Source: Mansonella perstans
Taxonomy: Eukaryota; Nematoda; Chromadorea; Rhabditida; Onchocercidae
Direction of reading: 5' to 3'
Assembly: GCA_037074765.1 (NCBI GenBank)
Contig: JBAMDO010000576.1
Span: 372,001 to 436,000, forward strand
Length of the DNA stretch: 64,000 bases
Numbering within the stretch: the first letter of the stretch is position 1; every line of letters begins with the position of its first letter. The position numbers were made by a program, and so were the translations under genes. Shown piece after piece: positions 18,440 through 31,092 of the stretch. Under the pieces are notes generated by a model. The model saw nothing but the letters and a program-made list of their open reading frames with translations, ran no database searches and was not told the DNA's origin.

Positions 18440-19029
18440 ATGTCTAAAATAGTAAATTACTCTACCATGAGATCGAGAACATCAAGTATGATAATAGATG
18501 GAAATATATTCTGTTTTCCAAATCAATTATATGAATCACGCAAGAACTTAGCTAAGGTAATAAAAAGCAATAAAGAAAAGTATGTTCTGCTATTTTGCTA
18601 TTCATTGAAAAAAAAAATGTTAAGATTATAGGATAACATGAAAGACATTAAAATGAGAATAAAATAATAGAATAGGCCAGAACTGAAGAACTGCTTTCTC
18701 ATTGGACTTATTTCGAGCTTCCTGAAAATTATACCCTATTTTTGGCAATTGCGGGTGAGGGAGCACTTCTGGAGCAGGTATATGGACTAACATACTGAAC
18801 AGGAGAAGTAGAGCAAACTACTACACCGTTAAAAAGCTAGATTTGATGCATATAGCTGCATATTTACATAACCCTATGCTAGGGAAAGTTAGATCGGAAA
18901 ATTCTTATTGAAGAAAAAGTAGCGAAAGCTTTGCAAGTAACAAAACAAACAGCTCCTTGTGGAAGTGATCACAGCAGCACAATAAGGAAAATATTTGGAC
19001 ACAAATTAACATATCAATTTGGAGACTGA
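18440..19029 (+). CDS. Unrecognised gene, 3' exon block with stop
   Basis: Three exons join in phase 0: up to 18556 (earliest in-frame ATG 18440; the exon may instead begin after TAG near 18496), 18676-18777 and 18883-19029, ending in TGA. The peptide includes GNIFCFPNQLYESRKNLAK, then TEELLSHWTYFELPENYTLF, AIAGEGALLEQ, KLDRKILIEEKVAKALQ and DHSSTIRKIFGHKLTYQFGD. Introns are 119 and 105 bp with GT-AG ends. AATAAA motifs near 19091-19100 follow the stop, as expected of a real 3' end. From 18440 it would encode 121 aa. No family is recognised. The composition is globular and acidic/basic mixed, not repeat-derived. Confidence 0.5.
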
Positions 19030-20424
19030 AATATCGAAAAGCCCACATCGAAAGAGCAGCTGCCATCAAAATTTCAGTAATCAAAAAAAAAAATAAATAA
19101 AATATAGAAAATGCTCAGTTAAAAACATTAATTGCTACTAAACAACTGGAATTAACAATAATTATCAACAGTGCTCGAAGTAAACTAATGAATGGATAAA
19201 ACAAATTCGTTGGATCAGTAGTGATTTTATATTTGCAATATATGCAATACAAAGATTTTTTTTGTTAGGTATCCATATTTCAATGAATATCAAAGTGATT
19301 AAATTATAAAAAAACTATAAATTAGCAAGTAATTGAAAGAAACATGAATTAGCAGCGAGTATTGAATTTTTTCAAGTACTGATATTCGACAATTAATCAA
19401 TACTGACAATATTCATTAACGAATTCCTCCAAAGATACAGGGAAGCAGTTTAAAAATAACAGAGATAATTTAATTTTGAAGTTTAAAATTAATACAAAAA
19501 CAATCTTTATCATAATATGATATCACTATGTGATTGTACAAGAGTTCAATTCTAGTTTCAATTCCTCTCGTTCCTCATATATTTAATCGGATTCTCAGTT
19601 TTCTGCTTTTGACCGTTGTAGAAACCTGTGATCATCCCTATCCTTCTTTAGCTATGGATTGCATGTGCTGAAAATTCTTTCTAATATCAAAAATTTAAAC
19701 TTCGAATTTAAACTCCCTACTTAACCTCGCAATATTAAATTTCATTAGTGAAGTATTAAATCTAAAAGAAGGTTTGCTATATTGTTACAAATACATACAT
19801 AAATTGAGCAACTGACTGAAAATGAATTTTTATCAAAATGGACAATTCTTAATAAAAGTTTAAATGACTTTATTTGGACTTCATAAATCTGAATGTTATT
19901 CATTACTCATCTCAGAAAACCATTACCACATAAGTAACGAAAGTTAAGCAGATAAAAGGGAAGCTCTGATGTAATTTAATATATTTCATGAAATGATGGT
20001 TTTCCTAATGATTTCATCTCAGCTTTTCCGAGAATCGGTTTCATTTAGATCAAACAGAATCATCAAAATCTACATATATCTCTCATCTTCCCTAATGAGT
20101 TGTTGCTTTCTATCCTACGACATTTTTCCGTATTTCAAATTTGCAAATACAACTGAAAAACAGTCTTGAAAGGAGAACTGATTAAGCAATTCACCATTTT
20201 CATTACAAAATCACTCTTCCTTTAATGTTGACCAGGATTATAGCGCTACTTTTCTGCAAATTTCATACTGTAAAATATCTGATGCGTATGTTCTGGAGTA
20301 TTAATGCTTAATTTTTGTTTGTACATATTTAAAATGCATTGTAAAAAATACTACGAAAGCACACATTTGCAAACATAATTAGCACATTCTATGAGATATA
20401 GCATAAATAACCGTGAAAAATGAT
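19030..20424. other. Intergenic, AT-rich
   Basis: Contains the likely polyadenylation signals of the preceding block near 19091. Otherwise no coding or structured element was recognised. Confidence 0.4.
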
Positions 20425-20615
20425 AACATCTAGGTACACAGATCCAAGATTATTGGTAACATCCAGCTAAGCAGGTCCATTATTGGTAATATGCAGGTAC
20501 GCAGATCCAAGACTATTGGTAACATCCAGGTATGCAGATCCAAGATTATTGGTAACATCCAGGTACACAGATCCAAGATTATTGGTAACATCCAAGTACA
20601 AAGATCCAAAATTAC
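20425..20615. repeat. 33-bp tandem minisatellite, about 6 copies
   Basis: The unit is AACATCCAGGTACACAGATC then CAAGATTATTGGT. Copies start at 20425, 20458, 20488, 20521, 20554 and 20587, so one unit is 30 bases and the rest 33. Long open frames on both strands over it arise from the repeat and are not genes. Confidence 0.93.
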
Positions 20616-21293
20616 TTTTAATAATTCCTTCCAGTGTAGTATAAATAGTCTAGTGGTAAGTGCCAGCAATTTAAAAAGTTCCATAGAAATTCCATTTGCA
20701 TATTTCTCAGATCAGATTTGTAGAAAGATTTTTGTAACATGCAAAGTCACAGCTTTACCCGCTTATCAAATTATGAATGATGCAGCAAACCTAATCTAAT
20801 CACTAGTTTTCATGAGTAATTTATAAAAATCAACAACTATCACACATTTATCATCACTGTTCAACAACATATCACAAAGTTAAATGACAAAAAAACATTT
20901 AAGCTATCACCACAACAAAAAAAAGCATTCAGAGAAATAAAAGTGCTATATGAAAATCGTTTTTATTCTATCTTGGACCCATCGTTTTACAAACTTATGT
21001 CAAAACAAGGATTTTTTAGAAAAACGTCTTAACTATCTGTTCTATTTATTAATCCATTCTTTATTGCTCTGAATAAATTTCATAAATACAAGCACTCATG
21101 ACTAGTTTGAAAAATAATCATAATAAAAATAATAAAATTCTTAAAATCATAACAAATATGCTGCTTAGTTTTGTATCTTTTATTATATCTTCTACATTTC
21201 CACCTTTTTTCCTTGACTGAAAATTATCAAGTACAGAGAAACAAGGGGAAAGCAATAACCATATATGTTAAATAAAATTCTCGAAGGAAAAAT
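20616..21293. other. Intergenic and 3' flank of the AIP-like gene
   Basis: AT-rich. TTTTATTATA near 21178 would give AATAAAA on the minus strand, about 115 bases past the stop of the AIP-like gene, a plausible polyadenylation signal. Confidence 0.4.
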
Positions 21294-24089
21294 TTAACAA
21301 ACATTTTTAAACATATGTTTATAAGTATTTTTGGCACTTTCTTCTCGTTCTTTTATAAGCATTTGTATTCGCTCGAGTTCAATTTTTACCAAATTTGCAT
21401 TATTAGGATATTGCCGCTGAAGCATTTTCAGATCATCCTCAGCCTAAAATTAAACGGCAATTCAAAATACAATAAATAAATTATTTATCTTACTAAATGG
21501 TTTTCACCTGGAAGAGCAACACAATAATAGTCCAATGACTGATATAATTTCAAATACTCAAATCTATACCACATCTTATCAAGCTAGAAAGATGGTGAAT
21601 TTTATAGAAACAAAGATTTACCTCGACTGCTTCGCTAAATAAATAGTTAATAATTAAGCTGGAAAAAACCTTTTCAAGATCCCAAACAGCGATTCGGCCT
21701 TTCGCACGCCTATACAGTGCTTTTTCATTCAGCTCATCTCTTTTCAATACTTCAGTTGCAGCATCAATAGCTTCATAATATTGCTTCCAGTTCAAGTAAC
21801 AAAGAGAAAGATTCAAAAACAAAGGTATATTCTGCAAATTAAAAAAAACCGAAAACATAAAAGTTTCTATATGCTTGATAATACCAGTAAAATAAATTTT
21901 GCTTCCTTATATCTCAAAAGTGGTCCCCAATTTTCTATCGAATTAAATTAATCTGAAGAAGCTCCTTTAAATAGTGATTCCTCTAATTACTGATCTCTTT
22001 TATGTTTTAAAAATTATCTACCGACAGGAGTGCAGTGGTTATTTTAGAGCCAAAGAATAATGTTTCCCTTAAGCACTGTTTCTCATCAAATATTGATGAA
22101 TTTTATCAAGAAACAATATATTTGTGATAACTGTAGTAACGATATATCTCCTAACTTCAAAGAAAATTAACTTCTAAGTATTTCGCTTATAGTTTTAATA
22201 TAATTTTCATGTCACCTGTAGATTATATCAGTGGAAAAAACGATCTTTATATGTGAAGTTAAAGTTATGCAAAACTGCATAAAAAGAGGTATTAAGAATT
22301 TTTAAACCAAATGTGAGATATTTGTGTGATTGTATGAAAAAACCACCTGTTTATCAAGATCAATCCATTCCGGATCACCTGGCTTTTCACGCAGTAAAAG
22401 AGTATCTATGCGATTTAGCGCTTCTCTATATTTTAATGAAGCATTCATATAATCACCCTAAAATTAGACATTTTCTATCATCTTGCAGCAAAAATCGTAA
22501 TGCAGGTATATTTCTAATAAATGCTATGACGATGAATTCAAAAAATTTCTTTCGACAAATTTGAAAGAAAAGAAGTATTTCATTTTTCTACCGAAGCAAA
22601 ATGCAGCCCGTATTATTTTTAAAGCTATTAAAATTCTCAACAAAAATTTTCAAGAAAAAGGAATTGCCTTTTGCAAATATTCATTTCCAGATTGTTTTAA
22701 TTTTGCAACGCTTGCCAATTTTTCATCAGGTTCCAACTGCCAACTGTCTGGTTCGTAATCTTCCGGTTGTAAAACAACCAAGAGATGAAAGATAAATCGC
22801 AGCGGCTGAGGATTTTTGATCAGTTCATTCAACTCTTCATATTCTATTCTGAACAATTCGAATAGAAAAATAGTGGATTAAACCTTAAATGTTTAATCCC
22901 TATCTATGTTGTCCATGATAAGGTGAGAGTAACAAGAGTAATCTGAAATTGAAATACACTGCTTCCCTAAAGTACAAAAGTAAGAAGGAAAAAAGATAAC
23001 AGTTTCATCTCAAATATTTGATCTCATTAAATTACGACATGAATCGAAAAATTTGCAGTGTCCACAGTCTAACAGGATGATAAATATACAGCCTAAAATA
23101 CTATATCACAAATTTAAAAAAGTTATTAATTCAGTGAACAATAAAATACGAACGTGAAATCTTTTACTGCAGCACAATGTGAGTGGTGATGAGTTTGATT
23201 GCCCAGATGCATAGCATCTTTAGATATATCTCGAAGTTTCTGTGAAACTGACGGATAAAGATACAGCTCACAAGCAGCTATATCAAACTGACTAATCTGA
23301 AACTGACTGTTTTATGAATGATATGTATAAGAAATGGAATTAACATTCATTTCCGTAACAATAATCCATTCTACTGAAGAAATTTCGGAGATGTCATCAA
23401 ACATACAGACAATTCAGCAGAATGTTTATTTCACTTTCACAATTCTTTCATGAAATTTCACGCTGAAATCCATATAGTATTTTCTAAAAAGATCATAGTC
23501 ATTTTATGAAACATTCCATTGCTTGTAATTTAATCTCAGATTATAGCAGATAACTTTTATTCATCTTGTCATTGCTTTTTTCTCAAATCACAAACATTTT
23601 GTTATAATCCACCAGCCATTCAAAGACAACTTGCCCGACAATTGAAATAAAATGATACAGAAACCTCATCAACCAGCATTGTTTCTAAGCATCGTTCAAA
23701 TACTGGCAACTGAAACTTTTTTCCAAATACCAATTCCAACGGCTTCCCGTAACCATCTGGATATGGCTTTCGTGTACTATCAATCGACTTATAGCTATCT
23801 CTACAACACAGAAACACGGAATATCTATATTGCCATGTGTTAAGATTACAAAAATATAAAAGCTTTACCTGGAATCAGGGAATCCTTCTTTATTCACATT
23901 CACCAGCGGTTTCAGTGTCTCGTAATGGAATACTGCTTTAGTTCCAGTTTTAAATTCTGGAATTTTTCCTCGTCCTGCATTCAGCACCTTCTTGAACGTT
24001 TTAATCCGTTTCGATGGTAAATTTGTCAGCATTTGTGATAACTTGCATTCATCATATCTGTAATACATAGTACGACTTACATTACACAT
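21294..24089 (-). CDS. aipr-1: AIP/AIPR-1-like FKBP-TPR co-chaperone
   Basis: Exons in gene order: 24089-23869, 23800-23665, 23296-23154, 22848-22668, 22457-22347, 21831-21670, 21443-21294. They give 367 aa if the first ATG is used and 348 aa from an internal ATG at residue 20. The N-terminal half matches the FKBP-like domain of the AHR-interacting protein: FKTGTKAVFHYETL, GKPLELVFGKKFQLPVFE, CLETML and then LYP. The C-terminal half holds TPR helices: SGNEYLQKGDYMNASLKYRE, then FLNLSLCYLNWKQYYEA and EKALYRRAKGRIAVWDLEKA. The family links client receptors or phosphodiesterases to HSP90. Intron 4 appears to begin with GC (AAG|GCAATT), because only that border keeps frame and domain continuity. 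The start is the least certain part; human AIP has 330 aa. It is transcribed divergently from the Topors-like gene. Confidence 0.9.
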
Positions 24090-25607
24090 TTTTCAAAAAA
24101 TATGCGATGATTCTGCGTTTATTTGAAGCTAAATTTAGATTTGCAGAATTGCATACATACAAGAAGGTTTTATTTATTGAAACCAAGCACATTACTAAAT
24201 AGTTGCACAAAAAATTCAATCCCACTGTGTAATCTGAACAAAGTTCAAAGTTCTAAATTACGTCGTAAAAAAAAAAAAAAAAAACCACTTTGTGATAAGA
24301 AATAATATACAGGATGCTAAGATTTTAACAGGTATAGGAAAGGATCAAATATTCTATATAAAACTTCTACTTTCTTCTATCTTTACCCAAATAAACCATC
24401 TATCATATGAATTTATTTGAAATGATATTCATTTTAGTGCAAAAATAATTGAAATCGTTGAAATAATTTTCGAAATTTTCGAACAATTCTTACAGCTCAC
24501 ACAAATTTCATTCCAGTCAACTACTTCTTTTCTACTCTGCGTTGACGAGTATGTATTGCTATCAATAAGCAATAATTTATAATCATTAGATTAATGTACT
24601 GTTATCAGTAGTTGATCATTTATAATTGTTAGATGAAAGTATTGTTATCAGTAATTCGTTATTATTACATGAACAGTACACTGTTATCATTTAAGTAAAC
24701 ATTCATAATTATAATAATCTGTTCTCTCTTTGTTTTTTTTATGTAATAAAGGAAAAGAGAAACTTATTTATGTCATTTGCATAGCTTTGCTTAATTTGCG
24801 GATTGTAATATGAGTGCAAGTTGTTAATTAATTTACCTTCATAAAAATGCATTCTTCATTTCTAAATAGCAAAATTGAAAAACTGAAGTTACTATTTAAA
24901 ATGACTTAAATTTGCTAATTAATTTAACCATCCACTTAAATTAATTTAATACCTTCCCCTAATTTAGCACTAATAACGCTACAACTTCATATCGCTCCCT
25001 ACAAGATAAACGTTTAGCGTGAAATTACGCGTCTAATTTTTTGCGGCCGGATATATTACGCACCGAATTGATCTCAGTGATAGAATGAGACTTTTGGGCC
25101 TTACGTATCACATAGCTTGCATGATGTACATACGTGCGTGATCTTTGAAGAATGATTGGTTACGTGGAGCGGAGCGTAAAAGTTAGATTAGTTTATTGCA
25201 AAGAAGTTAAATTGGAGATAGTTGGAATGATATGTGGATGTTTTGGCAATGATGAATTATTCCTGACATAATCTAAATCTCGAAATTTGAACCTAATGTT
25301 AAAATATCGTCTAAATGAGATAGAAAGATCATTTTATACACTGACATACTTCCTTGTATGTTTTGATACACATTACTGATTAAACTTCAGAAGATCAATA
25401 AGAGTGTGATTTGAATCTTATTTAACCTTTTACAGGAATTGACTATTATCAAACGGTAAGTGAATTATTTGACTTTTGCATGGCAGTATTTGTAAATTAT
25501 GCAAAGTTTTTGCGTTTTTTACGTGTATTGAAAAGATTGTTAAATTTGCATATTTTTCAATAGATTTCAGTCATCGGAAAATATATTTCCAACGGTTCAA
25601 CGATACG
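24090..25607. promoter_or_regulatory. Divergent intergenic region, AIP-like (-) and Topors-like (+)
   Basis: About 1.5 kb between divergent genes. The segment 24980-25160 is clearly less AT-rich and holds several CpG-containing motifs (ACGCGT, CGGCCG, GCGTG), as expected for a shared promoter region. A possible 5' UTR exon lies at about 25436-25455 (after TTTTACAG, before GTAAGT). A second acceptor, ATTTCAG ending at 25570, comes 37 bases before the Topors ATG. A homopolymer A tract is near 24270. Confidence 0.5.
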
Positions 25608-28600
25608 ATGGAAGCACGTTATGCAAGGAAAAGTGGTGAGTTGTCGATTGTATCATCACGACGAAGTTTGTTTATTTATTTAGTGATTTAATAATTGTGC
25701 TCTGTGCTTCTGGTTCGTATAGAATGCAAACAAATTATAAAATTGTTTAATTTATAGGTTGTAAAGACTTTGAAACTTTTGTTACTCAGTCCGAAAAGTT
25801 TTATGGTTTTATGGGAGTAAAGAACAAAGGTTGGCCTTCTATCGTTCCAGTTTATCGTTCGAAAGAATAGACATATGCGCTTTTGAACAAATGAAGCATA
25901 GTTTATTTTTTCAAAAGCATATGCTATCAGGTTGTTGGATAAATTGTCTAATTACCTAATCGTATTCTTTGTTCATGATTAATTTTGTTTTTTAAGAATC
26001 AGAAGAAGCGAGTTCTAATGGACGACGTGATGCTAATATGAATAATAAGGTCGACAAATGCTCAATTTGTTTAGGAATTCCGATGTTTGATGAAGCAAGT
26101 TTGGATGGATGTTCACATAGGTTTTGCTATCCGTACGTCATCCCTTATACATTTTGATTGGTCTAAATTATATGATTTTCGTCTTTTGGATGATTTCTTA
26201 TACTAAAATATCGCGCTTAACTTAGTAATTATCAAATCTTGTAGTATTTTGGTTCATTCTGTATTATTTTAGCTGTTGAAATTTCTAAGCGAATTTATCA
26301 TTTGCAATTGACTTCGGTTTTTGAGTTACAGTAAACAGTTTCAGAAAAATTTAGTCATTTTTTGTTATTGTTTTCACAAAAAAGCAAGAGGCTCAGAATA
26401 TTGCTAATATTCAAAATTCATTTGGATTTTTCTTTATTTAAAATTCATTTGCTTTACAGGTGCATAGCGGAATGGATTAAATTACGTCCAATCTGTCCGA
26501 TGTGTAAACGCTCAGTAGCAAAAGTTATTCATCTAGTAAAAAAAGGTGAAAACGATTCTGAAACAACAGAAGAGTATGTTTATGCCTTAACTACAATTAA
26601 GTCTTGAATTAAGCAGACATTTCATGAATTTTCAAGAGCCCTCTGATTATCCTTGTGCAACTTCAGAGATATTTTTAATAAAATGTGTAGTTTACTACCG
26701 TCAGTCGAAAATTTCCTGTACGGTCTGTCATTCTTAATTTGACATTTAATGAAATGAAACAGAATTGCTCATCCCTTCCTTTTCTGAGAATTCATCATTA
26801 AAGAAAAAATGAATTTTTGTTTTTATTCTAAGATAGTTGACATTTTTATGCTAGAAAAGTTGATATCGATGAAAAATGTATGACATTTTTTTCGTATCTT
26901 GGGTTGTTTTTCTTTGTTTCGGCTGTGGCGTTTAGATAATTTAATCGTTTTTCTTTTCTTCTTTAGAGTAACAGTGGAGACGATTCAACGACAAGCAATA
27001 AGAGAAAGAATTGAAACCGATTCTGCGCGTCCACTTACAAGAGAACGTGCTGAATTAGTACGTCGCATACGTCATCTTCAAAGACTTGTTCGTTTGCACG
27101 ACCATGTATTCAATGTGTAAGTTTTATTTTTATAAAGGATGTTCAATTTACTTTGCAAGGTAATATGCTTGATAATTTAAAAGGAATTTTTTATTATCTT
27201 CATCTTACCATGCAAAATAACATATGAAAAGTTTTATCACACTTTTCATACAAAACATAGCTCTAAAAATATTAACTTTTTATTACTAACCTGTCAATAT
27301 ACAAAATAAGTATTATGATTTTCGTATTCAGTACCACATTATTAACTCGAGTATTTGCTCTTTTTTGATTTAACCGGTGAATCTTATTGATAGAGCATGT
27401 ATTATAAAATTATTCAGAAGACCAAGATCGGAAATGGTGGGTGGTGGCAGCCGTCGACATGAATATGTGGATCGGATTAATCGCTACCAATTGCTTTTGG
27501 ATAATTGGGAACGGCCAAGGTAGATTTTTATGCATTATTTGAAGTACTTTTTAGGTCTAAGAATATTTACACAGATCGATTAAATGAAGTGGTGATGTTT
27601 GGTTTTCTTGTTGCACCAAATGTTAATCTTTTCCTGAAATTTTTAATTAGCTTTCGGGCTATGGTAGATTATTTTAACTTCATGCGGCAGAAGAAAGTCA
27701 CTGAAATTTTTTGTTAGCTTCAGTTTAATCTATCCCATGAATCTCCATTCAGTAATCTTTGCATGGCTGTTTGGTTGGTAGAAATTCACCAACATATAAT
27801 TTAGATGAATGTTAGACTGGTAAATAAAGCAGGTAATTATTGATTATTGATTTCTTGTGAAGCTGATAGTTATTGACTTATAATACCAATTTTTTTGCAT
27901 CTTTTTCTTGTTGACTTACAAATTTCAGACGTGAAATAATATCCGACCCAACATTTCGAATCTTGGTTTATGAGCTTCGTCTGCAGCGAGTGCCGGTAGT
28001 TAATACTACTAATTCAAGAATTCGTCGCTATAGAATTTCACCGCAGTATTTTCGAGATAATGAAAGAAATGAGCGAATACGTATTTCTGAGTTTGTTCGA
28101 CGTGAACTTAGTGCTGTTATGCCAGTAAGTATTTTTGATAATTCTGTTACCTCTATTATTGGTTATAATTCGTTCTTCTGGATCACTCCGTTTTCTTAGT
28201 CATAGGTAAAAGTAGTGTAAATGAAGATTTTCAGAAGCGTAAAAATAACTCAGAATATTAATAAAGAATGCTTTTTTTTTGGTAAGATATATTAGTCATT
28301 AACTTCAATTTAAATAGATTAAAGAAGTCTGTTTTATAGTCATCATTTTAATGCAGCCTATAATTATAACTCCTTGTAATTATTGCTGGAGTCTATTCAT
28401 TGGTTTTTATGTGATTTTTATGTTTTGTGTTATGAGGAAGTTTTCTAGGATGTGAATAATTTGGAGCGTGTCGCTGAACTTGTATATGATCTAACAAAGA
28501 CCCATCAAATCATGTCGCCGCAATTCAATTCTTGTCTTCGTTACGAACGTGTTATTTTAGCCAATCTTGTTGATCATTTTGTGGAACTACTGTATGAATT

Positions 28601-31092
28601 TGCTATCAGTGGTCAGGAGTTAGCTCTCTTCGACCAAAATAGCGAATACATCAGGTATGTTTGACATCAGAATACGGTAAAGATATACATAAGATATGAT
28701 TGCAGTTTGCAGCTACATGTTTAATTTTTTTCCAGAAGTAACGTTCTTCTAAAGTTTTTTACTACTTCTATTTTACAACTTATTAGCACTCTTAAAATTT
28801 TCTAGCAGAATAGAATATAATCAACGACTGGCAAATATGAATTTTGTGCAGTTTGGAGGTAATATCAGTGATGACGATATTCAGGTAAATTTTCTATGTG
28901 TGAAAATTTCGTATTTTTCTGAGTACTATTTGAAATGAATTTGGGCATCTCAGCAGTGTGTAACAGCAAAAATGAAGTCTGTTAGTGAGTGAAAGTATGA
29001 TCCGAGCAAATAACAAGCTATTTAAATAATGAGATAGTATGAAATGGAATGATGTAAAATTGGTTTATTTCATTCCAGCATATATGACACAAAAAGACAC
29101 TTTTTTTATAATATATAACAAGTATCATTTCAGATAGAACTGGAAAATCTGTACCCACCTAATAGAAATCAGTAAGTTGATATAAAATTTACATTTTTCT
29201 ACTGCATTCTGACCGAACAGCATTTTGAGGTTATTAATGAAGAAATGTAGCTGTATTACATATTTTTTATACTTTTTCACTCATTTGCAAATGGTTTTAA
29301 ATTTGCCTCTTTTCAGGGCTTCTGGACAAACACCAACACAAGATCGTGTTGAAGGAATGTCGCCATGGTATTTGCAGTTTGTGTCAGCTTATACTAATGC
29401 GGTATTTATTGACTTGTTTTCCTGGACTTTAATTTATTGATTATTTTCCGGTTAATACTGATTACTGTAAGCATTTCTGAAACTCAAATCGTCACAGTAA
29501 GAAGTTGAGTGATGGGATATAGTCATTATTTTTTAAAATTTTTCTGTCAATAAACCTAAAAATTGCATTTTTCCTAATTTTATAAGTTCTAATTGAAAAG
29601 GTTTTAAAGAGCTGTCCAAACTCTATAAATTGCATCTATAAATTGCAGTTAGCAAGTTTGCAACGCCTCCTCTTCATCCTTGAAACAAGTGATGAAACGC
29701 TTCCTCCAAATGAAGAAATGGATTTGGACGATTCATTCGAAGTGAATTTTGTCAATTTTGAGAAATGAATTTAATAACACTGTAATTGAATTGTTGTTTA
29801 CATTAGGCCCTTTCAATTAACAGCAGCTGGAATTCCCACAAATTAACAAGATGTGTAAGACAAAGAGAAAAGCAATGGTTGCATTTTATTGGTATCGGCT
29901 TATTGGTTACAGAATTACACTATTTGATTTGTATTTAGGCACTTGTTCAAGCTTACGTGCAGTATCGCCGTCGATTACAAAATAGGGTAAATTGCTCTGT
30001 GCGTTTTATGCCATTTTTCCTTTTACTAATGTATATGTTTGTCGATCAATACATTGTTTTAAGAAACGTTTTCTTGACGACTTTGTTCTATTCATTTCAC
30101 TTTTTTTTAGCGAGAAAATTCAAATCGACGAGGAGTACAAGAGGTTCGACGCCACAATGAAGAAATTATTTTAACTGATGGTGAGGATGATGACGAACAG
30201 GTATTTTCCTGAGTTTTCAAATCTTCGATTCTTTACGAAATGATGATCTAATTAATTGTGTGAATGTAGTTCATTACTAAAATTTGTTTAGAGTCTTTCG
30301 TTTGCTGCTGGCAGAGGAAATTCTGCTAGCAGAAGAACAATTTCCCATAATCGACGGCGATTTGAACGTTTGCGTTGGCATCGCAGAAGTCAACGATTAA
30401 TGAATTGGCAGCTTCGTTATGGAATATTACGTCCTGATTCCGGTACTTTTCGTCATGGATATCTGAATAGAATGTTACCAGGTATTAATCGAACTAGAGG
30501 TCCTGCCAACTTTCTACAAGGTATTACTAAATGGTTTTTTTAAATAATTTTTTGTATTTTTTTGCATTTTCAGTCTTGCGAAAATCCCAAAAGAATAGTT
30601 TCATAATTAAAGTGATTCTCGATATTTTTCTCGAAGTAGGTATCTCTTATGCTGCAAGACACTGAAGATATCAAATTTTCAAAATCTGGAAGTGTTCTGG
30701 CGTGGTTGTCTAGAAGAATTTAGCTTTGAAAAAATTACGTTCTAAGATTTAAGGATTTACCCCCACCATTTACCATTCTGACAAATATATCTTCAGTACA
30801 TCCTAATATCTCATTAATAGGAGTTCCAAATGAGGCAGAGGAGTTCCGAATGCTGGTTGCATCATCCAATAGTGATTCAGTGATCGATTTGGAGGAACCG
30901 GCCAGTTTGAGTGATGACGATGTTATGGTCATAAGTGAATCATTTGAAGAAATAGACAGCCATAGCAGGAATGTCAATAACGATGATATTGTGATAGATG
31001 ATGATGATACTCAAGAGCAGAATGTCACAACTGGTAGTGAAAACAGTCGGGATGCTATTGATGCCAGCATTATTCTAGATGACGATATTTGA
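25608..31092 (+). CDS. Topors-like RING-finger ubiquitin/SUMO E3 ligase
   Basis: Fourteen exons: 25608-25635, 25997-26132, 26460-26573, 26967-27116, 27394-27519, 27929-28124, 28449-28654, 28809-28884, 29134-29171, 29317-29401, 29939-29986, 30111-30200, 30292-30520, 30821-31092; 597 aa, phases all agree. An N-terminal C3HC4 RING uses Cys31, Cys34, Cys48, His50, Cys53, Cys56, Cys67 and Cys70, followed by a basic helical region (ERAELVRRIRHLQRL) as in TOPORS. The C-terminal third has an Arg-rich segment and then acidic SUMO-interaction-type motifs: IILTDGEDDDE, VIDLEE, VMVISE, IVIDDDD and IILDDDI at the very end. TOPORS proteins are nuclear dual ubiquitin/SUMO ligases, and this layout fits. Exon 8 has a TAGCAG double acceptor. 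An alternative stop-containing exon lies at 29649-29768. Confidence 0.88.
29649..29768 (+). CDS. Alternative stop-containing exon of the Topors-like gene
   Basis: After TTGCAG this stretch is open in phase 0, the phase left by exon 10 at 29401, for 39 codons (LASLQRLLFILETSDETLPP, then an acidic tail ending NFEK) to TGA. Exon 11 of the main form is also phase 0, so either can follow exon 10. Use of it would remove the Arg-rich and SUMO-motif part of the protein. No AATAAA is seen before 29938, and GTAATT at about 29781 could be a donor, so it may be a poison cassette exon and not a terminal one. Confidence 0.55.
   Translation, partial: LASLQRLLFILETSDETLPPNEEMDLDDSFEVNFVNFEK

Noticed and set aside
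20430..20799. Long frames on both strands
   Set aside because: Driven by the 33-bp array; no domain or splice support.
26574..26607. Extension of the RING exon (YVYALTTIKS)
   Set aside because: Read-through past the GTATGT donor; splicing to 26967 keeps the family-like continuation.
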